From Bog-1198 sp963727045 (GTDB taxonomy: Bacteria > Pseudomonadota > Gammaproteobacteria > Steroidobacterales > Steroidobacteraceae): a DNA stretch of 64,000 bases. Location of the stretch: assembly GCA_963727045.1 (NCBI GenBank), contig CAVSES010000001.1:2046001-2110000 (forward strand). Reading direction: 5' to 3'. Position 1 is the stretch's first letter; every line of letters starts with the position of its first letter. Positions 18,892-30,200 of this stretch are shown piece after piece. The notes beneath the pieces are model-generated. The model had not been told where the DNA came from. It did no database searches and was given only the letters and a program-made list of their open reading frames with translations. A program made the translations under genes and the position numbers.

Positions 18892-20595
18892 TCACGGCAC
18901 CGTCCATTCGCGCACCGCAGCCAAGCGCCTGCCCTCCGGACCAGTGAATTGAACCAGGTACCCGCCCTTGGAGGCGAAGTGCTGGTTCTCTGCGAGCGTC
19001 AGCCGGGGGTAGTAACCGGTTACGATCCGGTGCTCGACCATCGACTGAAGAAATTCGATCAAGTAGGGACCGTAGAACGTGTCGACCATCTCGTTCAGTG
19101 CTTCCGAGACCAACCCCAACGCCAGGTACGTGTCGGCCTGCATCTGCTCGTCGACGATCGGGATGCGACGTATCCGGAACCACCCCAGCGGGTAGTCGAC
19201 GCGCACGATCCGGTTCTGCGGCAGATCGAACGGATACGCCATCCGCGTGCGCGCCCGCCAGGATGCCGGCAGCGGCGAGTTCTCGAGACCGCCCATCAGG
19301 CCGGACATATAAACCATCGCCGGTGCGCCGTTGTCATCGCCCAGGGCTGCGAGGTCGGCCGGCCGCAACCACAGTACCAGTGCGTCGGCACTGGATGCCG
19401 AGCGCAGGGCAGCGGCGAGGGCGCGATCATCAATGCCGAGGACCGAGTCGCGCACCGTGATGCCCTTCTCGTTGAGCAGTCGGCCGAGCGCGTGCGCGGC
19501 GACCTCGCCGCTGTCGCCTGCGCGGTAGATTTGGTGCACGGTCTTCACAGGCACGCCTGCCGACGGGGCCGTCAGCTCGGTGCCGATAAGCCCGGCCTCC
19601 AGCAGAACGCCGCGCGACAGGTAAATTTCGAAGAAGTCACCCGGCGCATCCACCGGCACTTCGGTGTTCGGGAACAGGCACGCCAGGCGCTGGCGCTCAC
19701 AGAACGCGTGGACCGGCGCCCAGTTGCGCCCCAGGCCGGACACAACCGCCAGCACCGGCTCCTTGGCCAAGTAGCGGTCCAGCTGCTCGCCCCAGGTCGA
19801 CGGCGGCCCGCTTAAGTTCCAGACGTGCAGTTCCCACTGCCGGTGCACCATGAACATCGAGCGGCCGTACTGGGTCTTTCCCGAAGCGCGCATCGGGGCA
19901 CTGGGTACCATCTGCCGCGAATTACGCTCGGCGAAGAACTTCTCCATCACGTCAAGCATGGCCTTGCGCCGTTCCGGCTCGACATCTGGCGTAATGATCG
20001 TGGCGAAATGCAGCAATCCGGGCGTCACGCCGGGCACCCGGGCGGGGTAAAGGGTGTTCAGGTAGGCAATCAGCGACGAGAAGTCGGCGTCGTCGATCGC
20101 GAAGTGGGGCATCAGGTTGCTGAACGTGCGTCCGTCGGAATCGACGCCGTCGCGCAGGGCTCGCGCCAGCGTGGCGGGGGTATACGGCGAGCGGTTGCTG
20201 CGCATGCCGTCAACGTAAGGAAGGTTCTCTTCACTGTGTCCGGCATTGCTCTGGAACAGGTAGCGCCCGGCGACCGGCGGAATCTGATTGGTGACAGCGC
20301 TGGCGCCGATGCCGCTGCTTTGATGGGTGGACCCGAGTCCGCTGCGCCGGTGGCAATTGACACAGGCGGCTTCAGCCCCCTTGGCGCCTGGAACTCCACC
20401 TTTACGCATGGCCTGCAGCTCAGCACCCGATGCCAGCACGCCATGCAGGTAGATTTGTTCGCCGATTTTCACGGCAGCAGGGTCGATCGGGTCCATGGCC
20501 ATGCCCCTGGGCGACGCTTGTGCCGGTATCGCAGCCAACAGGAGTGCCGAAGCTCCCCAGAACAACATCGCCGCCGCGCAATAGGCCCGAATCAC
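18892..20595 (-). CDS. Monohaem cytochrome c domain fused to a periplasmic-binding-protein-like domain
   Basis: A 567-residue exported protein. It starts at GTG 20595, overlapping the previous stop (GTGA), and has a signal peptide of about 27 residues ending PAQA. Residues 35-190 look like a class I cytochrome c with AACVNCHRRSGLGS as haem site and Met in SNLMPHF as likely axial ligand. The rest (about 195-567) resembles a type 1 periplasmic binding protein of the ABC/leucine-binding superfamily: a Rossmann-like half with LAVVSGLGRNWAPVHAF and a second half with ADALVLWLRPADLAAL. Such a fusion suggests ligand-modulated electron transfer or sensing. It ends a run of small periplasmic genes downstream of the cupredoxin genes. 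Function unknown. Confidence 0.72.
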   Translation of the reverse strand: MIRAYCAAAMLFWGASALLLAAIPAQASPRGMAMDPIDPAAVKIGEQIYLHGVLASGAELQAMRKGGVPGAKGAEAACVNCHRRSGLGSTHQSSGIGASAVTNQIPPVAGRYLFQSNAGHSEENLPYVDGMRSNRSPYTPATLARALRDGVDSDGRTFSNLMPHFAIDDADFSSLIAYLNTLYPARVPGVTPGLLHFATIITPDVEPERRKAMLDVMEKFFAERNSRQMVPSAPMRASGKTQYGRSMFMVHRQWELHVWNLSGPPSTWGEQLDRYLAKEPVLAVVSGLGRNWAPVHAFCERQRLACLFPNTEVPVDAPGDFFEIYLSRGVLLEAGLIGTELTAPSAGVPVKTVHQIYRAGDSGEVAAHALGRLLNEKGITVRDSVLGIDDRALAAALRSASSADALVLWLRPADLAALGDDNGAPAMVYMSGLMGGLENSPLPASWRARTRMAYPFDLPQNRIVRVDYPLGWFRIRRIPIVDEQMQADTYLALGLVSEALNEMVDTFYGPYLIEFLQSMVEHRIVTGYYPRLTLAENQHFASKGGYLVQFTGPEGRRLAAVREWTVP

Positions 20596-21413
20596 CGGGG
20601 CGACGCCCCGGTTTCAGCCGGGCCGCGACCGCGCGGATTGTCGGGACTCTCGAATTCGCGGTCATCGATCGGGGGATTAAGCGCGACTCTTTCGATCACC
20701 ATCCGATCCGGCTTGCCTGCGCCCGCCCCGCTGATCTCGAACACCGATGGCAGCGCCAAGCCCTCGATTTCCTTGTAATCACGGTAACGGACAGTTACAA
20801 CGCCTTTGGGGCCTGTCGGACCGTACGTCGTGCGGTCGAAACGGGATTCGAGAAAGCTTTCGGCATCGATCCAGACCGTCTGATGCTCCCCAGTGGCCAG
20901 CGTGACACCGATGCGATAACTTTTGCGACCATCGAGTTCCTCGCTGCCCTCCAGTCCGACCGTATTGCCCTTGGCGCGAAAGTCGATCAGCGGTCCCTCG
21001 AGCCCTGGCGCAGCCCGGGCAAACTTGACCTCCTGAACCGTGAGCGGCTTCATCTCGGGCCGGCCGTCCGGGCCAAGCTTCATCTTCCAGCCGCCAACAC
21101 CGTTGAACACTCGGAGGCTCCGCTGGCTCGGGTCGGTGATTTCAAAACGCGATTTGCCGGGCCGCTTTTCCTCCAGCTGAAACGGCAGGCTCGGCACGGG
21201 AGAGCGCTCGCTCTCGAGATGCCCTGCCCAGATGATCGTCTGGATCTTGCGCCAGGCCTCGAGCCCTCCCCGAACCTTCACACACCGATCGACGATCTGC
21301 TCCGCAGTGAGCGCGGTCGGGGATGATCCGCCGGCATGGTCCTGCCCCGCCCTCGCCGCGGTCAATGCCACACAACAGGCTGCGGCCAGCGCCACAGCGC
21401 GGGAAATCTTCAT
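20592..21413 (-). CDS. LolA-fold periplasmic protein (outer-membrane lipoprotein-sorting-like)
   Basis: The 273-residue protein has a signal peptide (MKISRAVALAAACCVALTA). A beta-rich body starts TAEQIVDRCVKVRGGLEAWR and continues VFNGVGGWKMKLGPDG and YRIGVTLATGEHQTVWIDA. This pattern is that of LolA/LppX-like half-barrel proteins that bind lipid or lipoprotein. ATG at 21413 is preceded by GGGAG at good spacing; a TTG six codons upstream is less likely. It is a clear paralogue of the gene at 21479-22397 (same opening VEKHVAARGG/VDRCVKVRGG and same DGPLIDYAAKG/EGPLIDFRAKG segment). It overlaps the cytochrome c fusion gene by 4 bp. The cargo is unknown. Confidence 0.7.
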   Translation of the reverse strand: MKISRAVALAAACCVALTAARAGQDHAGGSSPTALTAEQIVDRCVKVRGGLEAWRKIQTIIWAGHLESERSPVPSLPFQLEEKRPGKSRFEITDPSQRSLRVFNGVGGWKMKLGPDGRPEMKPLTVQEVKFARAAPGLEGPLIDFRAKGNTVGLEGSEELDGRKSYRIGVTLATGEHQTVWIDAESFLESRFDRTTYGPTGPKGVVTVRYRDYKEIEGLALPSVFEISGAGAGKPDRMVIERVALNPPIDDREFESPDNPRGRGPAETGASPR

Positions 21414-21478
21414 TTCAAAGGCTCCCAGCAACTAGTCAGGCTCGACGCCGCTCACCGGCGCAGCCTTGAGGTCCAGCG

Positions 21479-22397
21479 CTACGCATGCGGTTTCGAGAAG
21501 GCCGCAGCGTCCAACGGCGGATTGACGGCCGCCTTCTCAACCAGCGTCTTGTGGAGCTCGGGATAGCCTTCCACCTGCGTCTCGAGCACGAACGGAATGA
21601 CCACCCCTTGCACCGGCCGGAAGTCGCGCTGGTACACATAGACCGGATGCATTTTGCCATCCATGCGCTTGGGCAAGCCCTCCACCTTCACATCGAGAAA
21701 CGTCTTGGCGTCTATCCAGATGTGTTTGACCGCTCTGCCCTTCGGGGTCACCTTGAGCCGGTACGCCGGCTGTGAGCCCACCAGGTCAGCGCCTTCGAGC
21801 TCGACCTTCGTGCCCTTGGCCGCGTAATCGATCAACGGGCCGTCAAGATCGCCGCGTGCCGCTTCCGCGCTGGCCTCGTCGGCCGTGAACGGTTCAGCGT
21901 CCTTGCGGTTCAAGAACGGACGGTACTTCCAGCCGTGCTGGCCGTCGAATACCTGCACGGCCGTCTTGCCGTCGAACTCGATCTCCAGCCGCATGAGGTT
22001 GGGACGCTTCAGGTCGAGCGTGAAGGGCAGCTGTATCTGTTTGTTCGACTCCGGGGCGGCATTGGCCGCGACCACCTCGGCGTTTTTGGCCTTGCCCCCG
22101 GCCGCCTTGGATGCGTTGATCATCTTTTCCGCGCGCTCGATATTGTCGCCCCGGCCCGCCTCCATCGTTCCGCTCAATTGCATCGTCTGCACCGCCTTCC
22201 AGGCCTGCGAACCCCCGCGGGCGGCGACATGCTTTTCCACGATCTGCGCCGGGGTCAGCTTGGGCAGCTGCGGCTCGCTTGCGGCGGCCGGCGCCTTGAC
22301 GCCGGGTGTCGCGGCGGCCGCCGACGACGGTCGGGGACATCATCAGCGCCACAGTGGCGCCGGTCATGGCCACGAGAAATGGTCGAATTTCAAACAT
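21479..22397 (-). pseudogene. LolA-fold periplasmic protein, paralogue of 20592-21413, one frame shift near the N-terminus
   Basis: ATG 22397 has AGGAG at good spacing and begins a signal-peptide-like stretch (MFEIRPFLVAMTGATVALMM). The frame then changes near 22315-22325. Removing one G joins SPTVVAAAATPG to the main body, which reads from LTPAQIVEKHVAARGGSQAW to the stop at 21479. The body (about 250 residues) has the LolA-like pattern with VFDGQHGWKYRPF, DGPLIDYAAKGTKVELEG and AVKHIWIDAKTFLDVKVEG. The shift falls in a GGCGGCC run and is probably an assembly indel. The signal peptide supports a periplasmic role in moving lipid or lipoprotein. It is the upstream member of the paralogous pair. 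Confidence 0.7.
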
Positions 22398-22423
22398 TGC
22401 TTGCGCTCCTGAAAACTTCCGGC

Positions 22424-22964
22424 TCAATCCACGACGAGGTTGTCGGCCTTGAACTGGCCAATCACCACGTCAACGCGGTCGCCGCGCTTGACGCGGCGGC
22501 CCTTGTTCGAAAAAGTCACCCAATAGGAACGGCCGGCTTCCGGCGCCGAGGTCTGGCGCAGCTGGCCGACCTTCTCCATGGTCGGCACCAACAGGCTAAC
22601 GCCGGCCTTAGGGTCGTCCAACGTGGCCTGGGCCTGCTTGTCGTTCAGCACGTGGGCCTTGCTCGGGATCCAGGACGCGGTAGGTGAACCGCACCAGTTC
22701 GTTGGACTCGACCAGCCTCACGCTGAGCGAATCGATGCCCCAGATCAAGCGGTAATTCAGGCCTGCGCGCCCGGCGAACCGATCCGGCGCGTAGTGTGAC
22801 GGCCGCGGGCGCGACGTGGCGCCGGCGGGATCGGGAGCCTTCGCCTTCGCCTGAGGCGTGTCGCCGGCCCAGGCTCCGGTTGCAACCCCAGCGCATGCCA
22901 GGCACACGGCCAGCAGGGCGCCATGCCTCGAGCCCGGTCGCGCACGCTTTAACATGGACTGCAT
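22424..22964 (-). pseudogene. Small exported protein of unknown function, one frame shift
   Basis: Two reading-frame pieces belong together. The first (from about 22964) gives a signal peptide (LLAVCLACAGVATGAWA) and a body ending YRVLDP. The second starts SKAHVLNDKQAQATL and ends KADNLVVD at 22424. Removing one base near 22663-22667 joins them as VLDPSKAHVLNDK, giving about 180 residues. The joined protein has RLIWGIDSLSVRLVESNELVRF and SYWVTFSNKGRRVKRGDRVDVVIG, a small beta-rich domain I do not recognise. It lies between the LolA-like genes and a Spy-like gene in the same direction, so probably the same operon. No catalytic motif is visible. Confidence 0.6.
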
Positions 22965-23005
22965 CCTAGCACTCTGACCCCGCATGGAGAAAAACCTGCC
23001 GCCCC

Positions 23006-23575
23006 TCACTGCGACGCACCGTCGTCTTGTTTTCTCCGGGATTCCTGGAGCTGCATCCAGTGCTGCAGATCGGCCTGCGCGGGCGCGGTCTGATCGCGCG
23101 GCACCGCCGCCGGGTACTTTTTCAATTGCTCTTCGTTGAGCATGGCCCGGATGCGCGCCCTGGTTTGATCGTAGATCGCCAGCATCGCCGAAGTCGCGTC
23201 GCCGGAAACTCCAGAGCCGCCGCTGCGCATCTGCATCATCTGCCGGTGCTGATCCACCAGAATCTGCCTCAGCCGCGCCTGCTGGCCAAGATCCAGATCC
23301 AGGCCGCGCGCGAGCCGGCCGACACTCTCATCAATGCTTTGGGCGACCGTCAGGCGCCTGGCCGGCCGGTGATGGCTGACCCTGGGAGTCTGCGCATTCG
23401 GAGTGGGCGGCTCGGCTGAAGCTTCGGGCGCCGCCGCCTCCGCGGCGGGCAGAGGCACATCCGATGCTGCCGCGACAGCGGGGCCACACGGCGCGGAAAG
23501 TCCCAGCATCAGCGCGGCCAGCGGCATGACCGCCGCCGGTTGCATTGCCGACTTGCATCGTCCCACTTGCACCAT
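23006..23575 (-). CDS. Exported helical protein, Spy/CpxP-like in layout, function unknown
   Basis: A 189-residue protein with a signal peptide (a better-shaped start may be ATG 23545, MQPAAVMPLAALML) and an Ala/Pro-rich spacer. A mostly helical, charged domain follows with GLDLDLGQQARLRQILVDQHRQMMQM and YDQTRARIRAMLNEEQLKKY. That last element resembles the LTxxQ-type helices of Spy/CpxP periplasmic chaperones (MLNEEQLKKY near the end), although two clear LTxxQ repeats are not present. It might act as a periplasmic chaperone or metal-stress protein for the exported cupredoxins; this is inference. Confidence 0.55.
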   Translation of the reverse strand: MVQVGRCKSAMQPAAVMPLAALMLGLSAPCGPAVAAASDVPLPAAEAAAPEASAEPPTPNAQTPRVSHHRPARRLTVAQSIDESVGRLARGLDLDLGQQARLRQILVDQHRQMMQMRSGGSGVSGDATSAMLAIYDQTRARIRAMLNEEQLKKYPAAVPRDQTAPAQADLQHWMQLQESRRKQDDGASQ

Positions 23576-23759
23576 ATTCCTACCCGCGTCAGTTCAGCGC
23601 GTCCGGCTAAAGGTACCAAAACTCAACGCCGTGAAACGTGCGCAGGCTCTCGCCTTGGCAGCACAAATCCGCGATCAATTCGCGATCAGATGGCGGTGTG
23701 TACGCACCCCCCATGCGGCCGGCAGGGTGCCACAGCACCGGCAGTCAAGCTCAGATGGT

Positions 23760-24086
23760 TTAGCCGCTTGACCCCACGCGCGGCGCGCACGCCTTCAGTG
23801 CGTCCTTCTCGTCGACTCCCTGGAGGGCCTCCTCCGCCGCTTCACGGGCATGCCGGTACTCCTCGCTCTTTCGCACTTCGGCAATCGCTTCGTCGCTCGC
23901 GCCGCCGGTGATTTGCTGAATATGGCCCAGGTACTTCTCCGCCAGGGAGGGATCGAGCTTGCCGCAATAACTCAGAATGGCCTCGGTGGTGCCGAGGACC
24001 TTCGGGTCCGGGCCAACTTCGTTTGCCACAGCTACTTGCGCCGCCGCGCAAACACCCGACAACAGCAGAATGCGATGCATTTTCAT
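23760..24086 (-). CDS. Small exported protein of unknown function
   Basis: A 108-residue protein starting at ATG 24086, which has a strong AGGAGGT nine bases upstream. The signal peptide (MKMHRILLLSGVCAAAQVAVA) is followed by a helical, Cys-poor domain: VLGTTEAILSYCGKLDPSLAEKYLGHIQQI, GGASDEAIAEVRKSEEYRHAREAAEE and an ending ALKACAPRVG. The two cysteines could form a disulfide. It is the first gene after a hairpin that follows the giant cupredoxin gene, so it probably heads a separate transcription unit running to 18892. I do not recognise the family. Confidence 0.6.
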   Translation of the reverse strand: MKMHRILLLSGVCAAAQVAVANEVGPDPKVLGTTEAILSYCGKLDPSLAEKYLGHIQQITGGASDEAIAEVRKSEEYRHAREAAEEALQGVDEKDALKACAPRVGSSG

Positions 24087-24171
24087 CAGACTGTACCTCC
24101 TCACGATCGTAGCGAGAGCCGCTACAGGAAATTCAACGATCCGCATCGATGTCCGGCACCCATCCTTAAAG

Positions 24172-24209
24172 CCGAAGCTGCTCGCGGGTTTCCCCGCGAA
24201 CAGCTTCGG
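24172..24209 (-). terminator. Strong hairpin after the giant cupredoxin gene
   Basis: Two 17-base arms (24172-24188 and 24193-24209) pair with a single mismatch around a TTTC loop; the outer part is CCGAAGCTG/CAGCTTCGG and the inner part TCGCGGG/CCCGCGA. On the minus strand it follows the stop at 24238 by about 30 bp. Only a short CTTT follows the stem, so it is a weak intrinsic terminator by tail but a very stable RNA end. It probably separates the cupredoxin operon from the gene at 24086. Confidence 0.55.
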
Positions 24210-24237
24210 TGTGGTCCAAACGCCGGCTTGGATGGCT

Positions 24238-27200
24238 CTAGTTGGCCGTCCCATGCAGCGTCGCCGTCTGCGTACCTGCAAGATCGGTAACCGATAGCGT
24301 CGCCGTCTTGGCCCCGGTCGACTGACCTGTCACCGGAGAGAACCGGACGGTGATCATGCAGGTCGCCCCCGGATTTATCGTCGTCAAACCGAGGAACTGA
24401 CCGCCACCGCCCGGACCGCAGGTCGAGAACAGCCGTGTCACGGAGAACTCGGTGGGGTTTGTTCCGCCCAGCGCTCCTTGCAGGATGCCAGTCAACGGCA
24501 CGTTGCCGGTGTTGGTCAAGGTGAATGCCTGGGCCGGGCAGGTCCCGCCGATGCCAAAGAATCCTGTCGTGCACCCGCGCGTCGCCGCCGTCGTCCAAGT
24601 GACCGGCGTCAGCGTGGCGCTGATCACCGGCGTCACGCCCGTGCCGCTGAGCGCCACCGTCGAACCGGTCACCGACACATCGGCAAAGATTCCCAATGTG
24701 CCGTTGGCCGCGCCCGTGGCCGCCGGCGTGAACACCACGTTTATCGTGCAGTTCGCACCGTTGTTCAGCGTGGCACCGCAGGTGCCACCGGAGCGCGAGA
24801 ACGCCGGGTTCGAGAAGACGAGCCCACCCAGGTTCGACGCCGCGTTCCCCGTGTTGTGAAGGGTCAGCGTCTGCGCAGCACTCGCGCCGCCCACCGCCAC
24901 GTTGCCGAAGTTCAGCGGACCGCCCGTGACGCTCAGCACCGGCAACGGAGGCAGGGCGCCGACTTCGACCGCACCGATGTCGTAACAGGTGCTGCCGCAG
25001 TTGGTTCCGGCCGGACGAATGTTGCCGAAGAAATCGTCTTTCGGAGCCGCCACGGTCGTGGCCGATGTACCCGCAGGCGGGTTGGCCGAACCATGATTGA
25101 TCGCCGATGAGCTGGTCGACGTTCCGCCTGGCGCGTAGTTGCCCAGCGGCAGGCCTTGGTTCGCGGTGCCCTGGTTGGCGGGACTCGTCAGCGCCAGCGG
25201 ACCCCAGTTCACGTTGACCCAGTTGTTGCCCTCGTCAACCACACCGGCCGGATTCAGTGTGAACACCGGGTTCGGGAACGCGTTGAACTCGTTCACGCCG
25301 GGAGGAACCGCATAGCCGCCGGCGCCGAGTTCCGGCGGTGAACGCGAGCCATTGCAATACTGGCTCGTGAAATTCGGGGTTCCGTTCCGATCGAAGCTTC
25401 CGCCATAAGTCGTGGCCGACGCAGCCGAGAAGACCGAGTAGTTCGGCACGAATCCGGACGCGGAGTGCAATGTCACATCCGTGTCGCCGCGGAAACCCAG
25501 GTCCCAGTAACTCGAACCCGCGGGGCAGCTGCCGGTCGCAGCCTGGGTGGCAGCCGCCGTCGCGGAACCCTTCGGGTACAGCGTCACGATGTTCTGCTGG
25601 TTCTGATTCGCCGCGCCCGAGCCGGGGTTGCCGACACCGATGTAGAACGAGCGGTTCTGCCACATCACGTCGTTGCCCAACACCGGAATGGAGTTGAAGT
25701 AGCACGAGGGCTTGGCACCAGGCGTAGCACCGGCGACGCCGTGCCCTGCCGCACAGAGGAACGGCGTGGTAAGCAGGTTGATGTTCGCCTGCAGCACCGG
25801 GCTGTCGCTCACGCTGACCAGGCCTGCCACCTGCGGGCAGGATTGACCGTTGGTGGCGCCGCAGATCACGTTGCTGGTCGGCGAAGTCGAGCTGGCCAGA
25901 GGCGCGTAGAGCGCCTGGAACAGCGTGCCCGACGAGGCCGTCGAATCGTTGGACGCGATCGTATTGTTCACGATGTTGACCGCCAGCGCGTCCAGCAGCG
26001 ACACGCCGCCGCCGTCCCAACCCGCCACGTTGTTGACGATGATGTTGTTCGTCACGTTGACCGAGTTCCAGTAGCAGTATGAGTTGCCGCCACCGATTCC
26101 AAGGTCCGCGGTGCAAGCAACCCGGGGGTTGCGGTTGCTGCCGATGCTCGGAATGTTCAGCACATCGGTTCCATTGACGTGCTGCATCCGCAATCCGCCG
26201 CCGCTGCCGGAGTCGGCCGCGTTGCCCAAGATCAGGTTGGCGTTGACGATCAGGCCGGGGCCGCTACCGTCGCTGGGAGTGATCGTCCCCGGAGGCGGCA
26301 AGCAGTCCAGGTCGGTCGAGACGCCGCAGGTCGTCGGATCGGCATCGGGCGCACCCATCACCAGCAGACCGCCGCCATTGGTCGTGATCGACGGATTGGT
26401 GCTCTGGTTGAAGATGATGGTGTTGTGCTCGATGTCACCGTTCTTGATGAAGCCGATGTGCGAGAAGCCGCCACCGTCACCGGAGCTAAGGTTGCCGCAG
26501 ACCCAGTTGTTCGTGAACTTGTAGTAGTCCGAACCGGTGTTGATGCTCACGCCACCGGCGCCGGCCGGCGTCGAGGAGAACAGCTCATCGCCCATGGAGG
26601 AATTGCCGACCACCGCGTTGTTGTGGATGTTCACGTACTCGTTGAAGCAGAACGGCAAGCTCAGGTTCTGGATGTTGCTGGTCTCGCACGAGGTCGGGTA
26701 CGACAGGATCGTCTGGCCCGCTCCGCCCAGCGCGACTTCCGGATGTTCGCCGGTGCCGATCGTGATGCCGCCCGACATCGTGCCCGTGTTGTTGCTCACG
26801 CGGTTGTTCGCGATCTGCAGGTTGTGCGCGTAGGCGTGCACGAAGATGCCGCCGCCGCCCTGCGAGCTGTCGCGAATGCCCAGGCCGTCGATGCTCGACG
26901 GGTTGCAATAGAAGTTCGTCGGGTACGGATTGGCGCCCTTTACCATACAGTCTTTCGCTGAGATCAGCGTCGTGTTGGTCGGGAACGAGGCGCCGGGGGT
27001 GCCCGTGGTCGCACCAAAGGCATCGAGGACCGAAGTACCGGCCGGGAACTTCACGCCCTTGCCCAGCACCGTGATGGCGGCGCCTTCATAGGCACCCAGC
27101 AGGCTGGGCTCGATCATCTGTTGCGCCAGGTTGCCGTTGAGGCTCGCATCCCAGCCGAGGGTCGCTTCGAATGGCAACCGGTCGACCGTCATGGAGGCGA

Positions 27201-30200
27201 AGTTGCACCACTGCTGCCCTTGGGTCCCGTCGTTCGTGCAAGTCCCGCCTGCGTTCGTATCCGGACGACCGTCCGGCGTCAGGCCAAACAGGCTGACAAC
27301 CTTCTGGCGCCAGGGGTTGAGCAACGTGCCGGAGGGCTGGGTATTGGCATCGACGACCGTGGTCGCAGCGCCAACGCCCTGCAGGCGGATCGGCTTCCAC
27401 ATCACCAGCATCTCGTTGTAGGTGCCGGGCGGGACGATGATCATGTCACCCGGCTGGGCGGCATCAATGGCCGACTGGATGGTCGCGCCCGCTGACAGCA
27501 CGGTGGGCTGCTTGCCGCCGATGGTCACGGTGACCGTATCGACCGACCGTTTGCCCGCAGCCGTCGTGATCACGAGCTGGCCGCACTGGGCCGCAGAACC
27601 ACCGTACAGCGCCTGCTGCTGGACCGCGCAGTTCGGTACGCCCAGGGGCACCGTCACCGTAATCGAGGTGTCGCCCCACGACGTCACTGGCGCATTGAAG
27701 CCGCCGATGGTGACCTTCCCCGCGGCAGCTCCGAAGCCGTAATGGCGCGTGATCTTCTGTTGGTTGTACGGCGGCTTCGTGACCGAAGGTCCGGTGTACC
27801 CGTACCAGTTGACCGACTGGTCGCCCAGCGCATTGATCGTGATCGATTTAAGCGCGGCGCTGACCCACGGACCAGCCACGTCACCCGCGACGCTGGCAAT
27901 GGCCGGCGTCGCGTCCGGATAGGAGCAATCCGGGATGTTGTAGCTGCCCGAAGCGAATGCCTGCACCGGTACGACCGGCGTGTCGAAGTACCCCGTCTGG
28001 CCGGGCATGAACGGCAGTTCGTAGCAGAACTGGCTGTATCCCGGCTGGAACAGCGGATCCGGCGTTCCGCCGAGGCCCGCATCGTTCATGCACATGGTCA
28101 TCATCGTCGGGGCATAGCCCGTCGGATTCGGCGGATTGACTTCCCAGGTCGAGTAATTGAGGCCGTTGTAGAGGCCGAACTGGTCCGTGTAGACGCGGTT
28201 GACCGTGTTGCCGCTCCAGTCCTTGACGCCCACCGGCACGTAGGCGGGCGCGAACTTCTCGCCGAACTGCGGCGAGAACGGATCGAATTCTGCCGCGAAG
28301 TCGTCCAGGATGATGCCCTGGAAGTGCGAGGACACGTGCGTGGAGCTGAAGAGGTAGAACTTCGCCAGCGCCGAGCTCTGCGGGTCCAGCGTCACTTCCT
28401 TGCGGTCGCACAGCGGGCGCATGGCACCGGCGAACGGCGCCACTTCGAGGGACTGCGGGAACAGGCTGATGTAGTCCGGCACCTGCCGCACTTCGCCCAC
28501 GCAGGGCCAGTAGGTCTCGATGCTGCCGGTGTCGCCCTCATGGCTGGGCAGCGCCGAGTTTCGACCCAGACTGGTGGTCGCATTCTGCGGATTCAGCGGG
28601 TTGTAGGTGGCGGCGAGCTGCGCCTGGTCGGGCAGGATGTATACGGCCGATGCCAGGCCGGGGATCTGCACCGCGGCCGGCGCGATGTAGTTGTCGCCGA
28701 TCAGGATGTTCTTGTCCTCTTCCTTGACCAGTTCATAGCCCGGCGGAACGACGACCTCCACGACGTACTTGCCGGCCGGCAGCATCGGCGCGCCTGAGCG
28801 GTACGGGTCGGTCGTGTCTGGGTTGGCGATGCACGCCGTGCAATTCGTGCCGGTCGGCTTGCCGGTCGTCGGATTGAGGCCCGTCACGCTCGGGAAGCTA
28901 TACATGCCGTCATAGGGTGCCGGCTGCAGCTGGTTCCAGGTGTGCATGCCGTCGTAGCACTTGTACTGCGCGCCGTACGGAATCGTGGTCGCGCCGGTTG
29001 TGCCATTGCCGTGCAGCGCGTTGTTGTACCAGTCGAGGTACTGCGGCTGGTTGTTCAGGGCATAGAAGAAGGGATCGGAATTCCCCTGCTGGCCCGGGCA
29101 GTTCATGTTCGGCCTGCCGTCCGAGCGGAAACCCTGCGCCCAATCGTCCCAGCTCGTGGTATCGGTCTGGTCGACCAGGGTCAGTGTCTGCGTCACGCCA
29201 TCGGCCGCAACGTCTTCGCGGTACAGATTGACATGGACATGCGCGATCAGAGGCTCCCAGCTCAGTTGCAAGTCTAACTGCGGGTCGTCGAACGGCCGGG
29301 TGGACGCGTAGACGACGTGGCCGTGGATCGGGCCGGTCTCGGTCGGCGCGTAGGGCTTCTTGCCCCACTCGAGGAAGTTCCCCTGGCCGATATAGCCCTG
29401 CCAGCCGTAGGAGCCGAACCAGAACGGCGGGTCGATGCGGCCGGTCGAATACGTAGTTGTCGAGCTCGGCTTCGGGCCGTTGGCGATGCTCTCGCCGACG
29501 CAGTCCGCATTGCCGGTGGCGCAGTACACCGCGCCCGGCACGGACAGATCGGCCGGCAGCGGGTACTTCTCGTAGGTGTTCGCCAAGCCGGCCGCAGTCG
29601 ACGAATTGCCGCACAACTGGTTGACGCTGGCAGTGATGCTGCAGGACTTTGAGCCGTCAGCCGGACCGCCGGCGTCGTAGATCACGTGCACGCCGGTATT
29701 CTTGTAGCGGGTGCTGTCGGTCTCGACCACGTACCAGTTGAACAGCGGGAAGACCTCATTGAAGCCTGCGTAGCCGTTCAGATCGGTATTGTTGAAATTC
29801 GAGTAGCTGCCGTCGCGGAAGCGGACGTTGGTCGCCACCAGCGCCAGGCCCGGCTTCAAGTCGTCCGACACACCGGTGCCGGTCATGTCAATGAAGCTGC
29901 GCGTGTAGATGTCGGCCTGCCACTGATGCACGCCGATTTCACCCATGTCGCACACGGTGGCAGAACTGGTCGCAGCGACACAGGTGGTGTTTCCTGCGGT
30001 ATTGGTCGGACCGCCCGCCATCGTGCAAAGCCCGCTGATGCTGTTGTTGCAGCCCACTGCCACCGGTTGCGTGATGCCGTCGATGATCTGGTCGTTCCAC
30101 TGGTCGAAGGTCGTGATCTTCCAGTTTCCCGCCGGGACGTTCTTGAAGTCGAAGTTGCCGTCAGAATCGCACTTTGAGAACGCGATTTCTGCGCCGTCCG

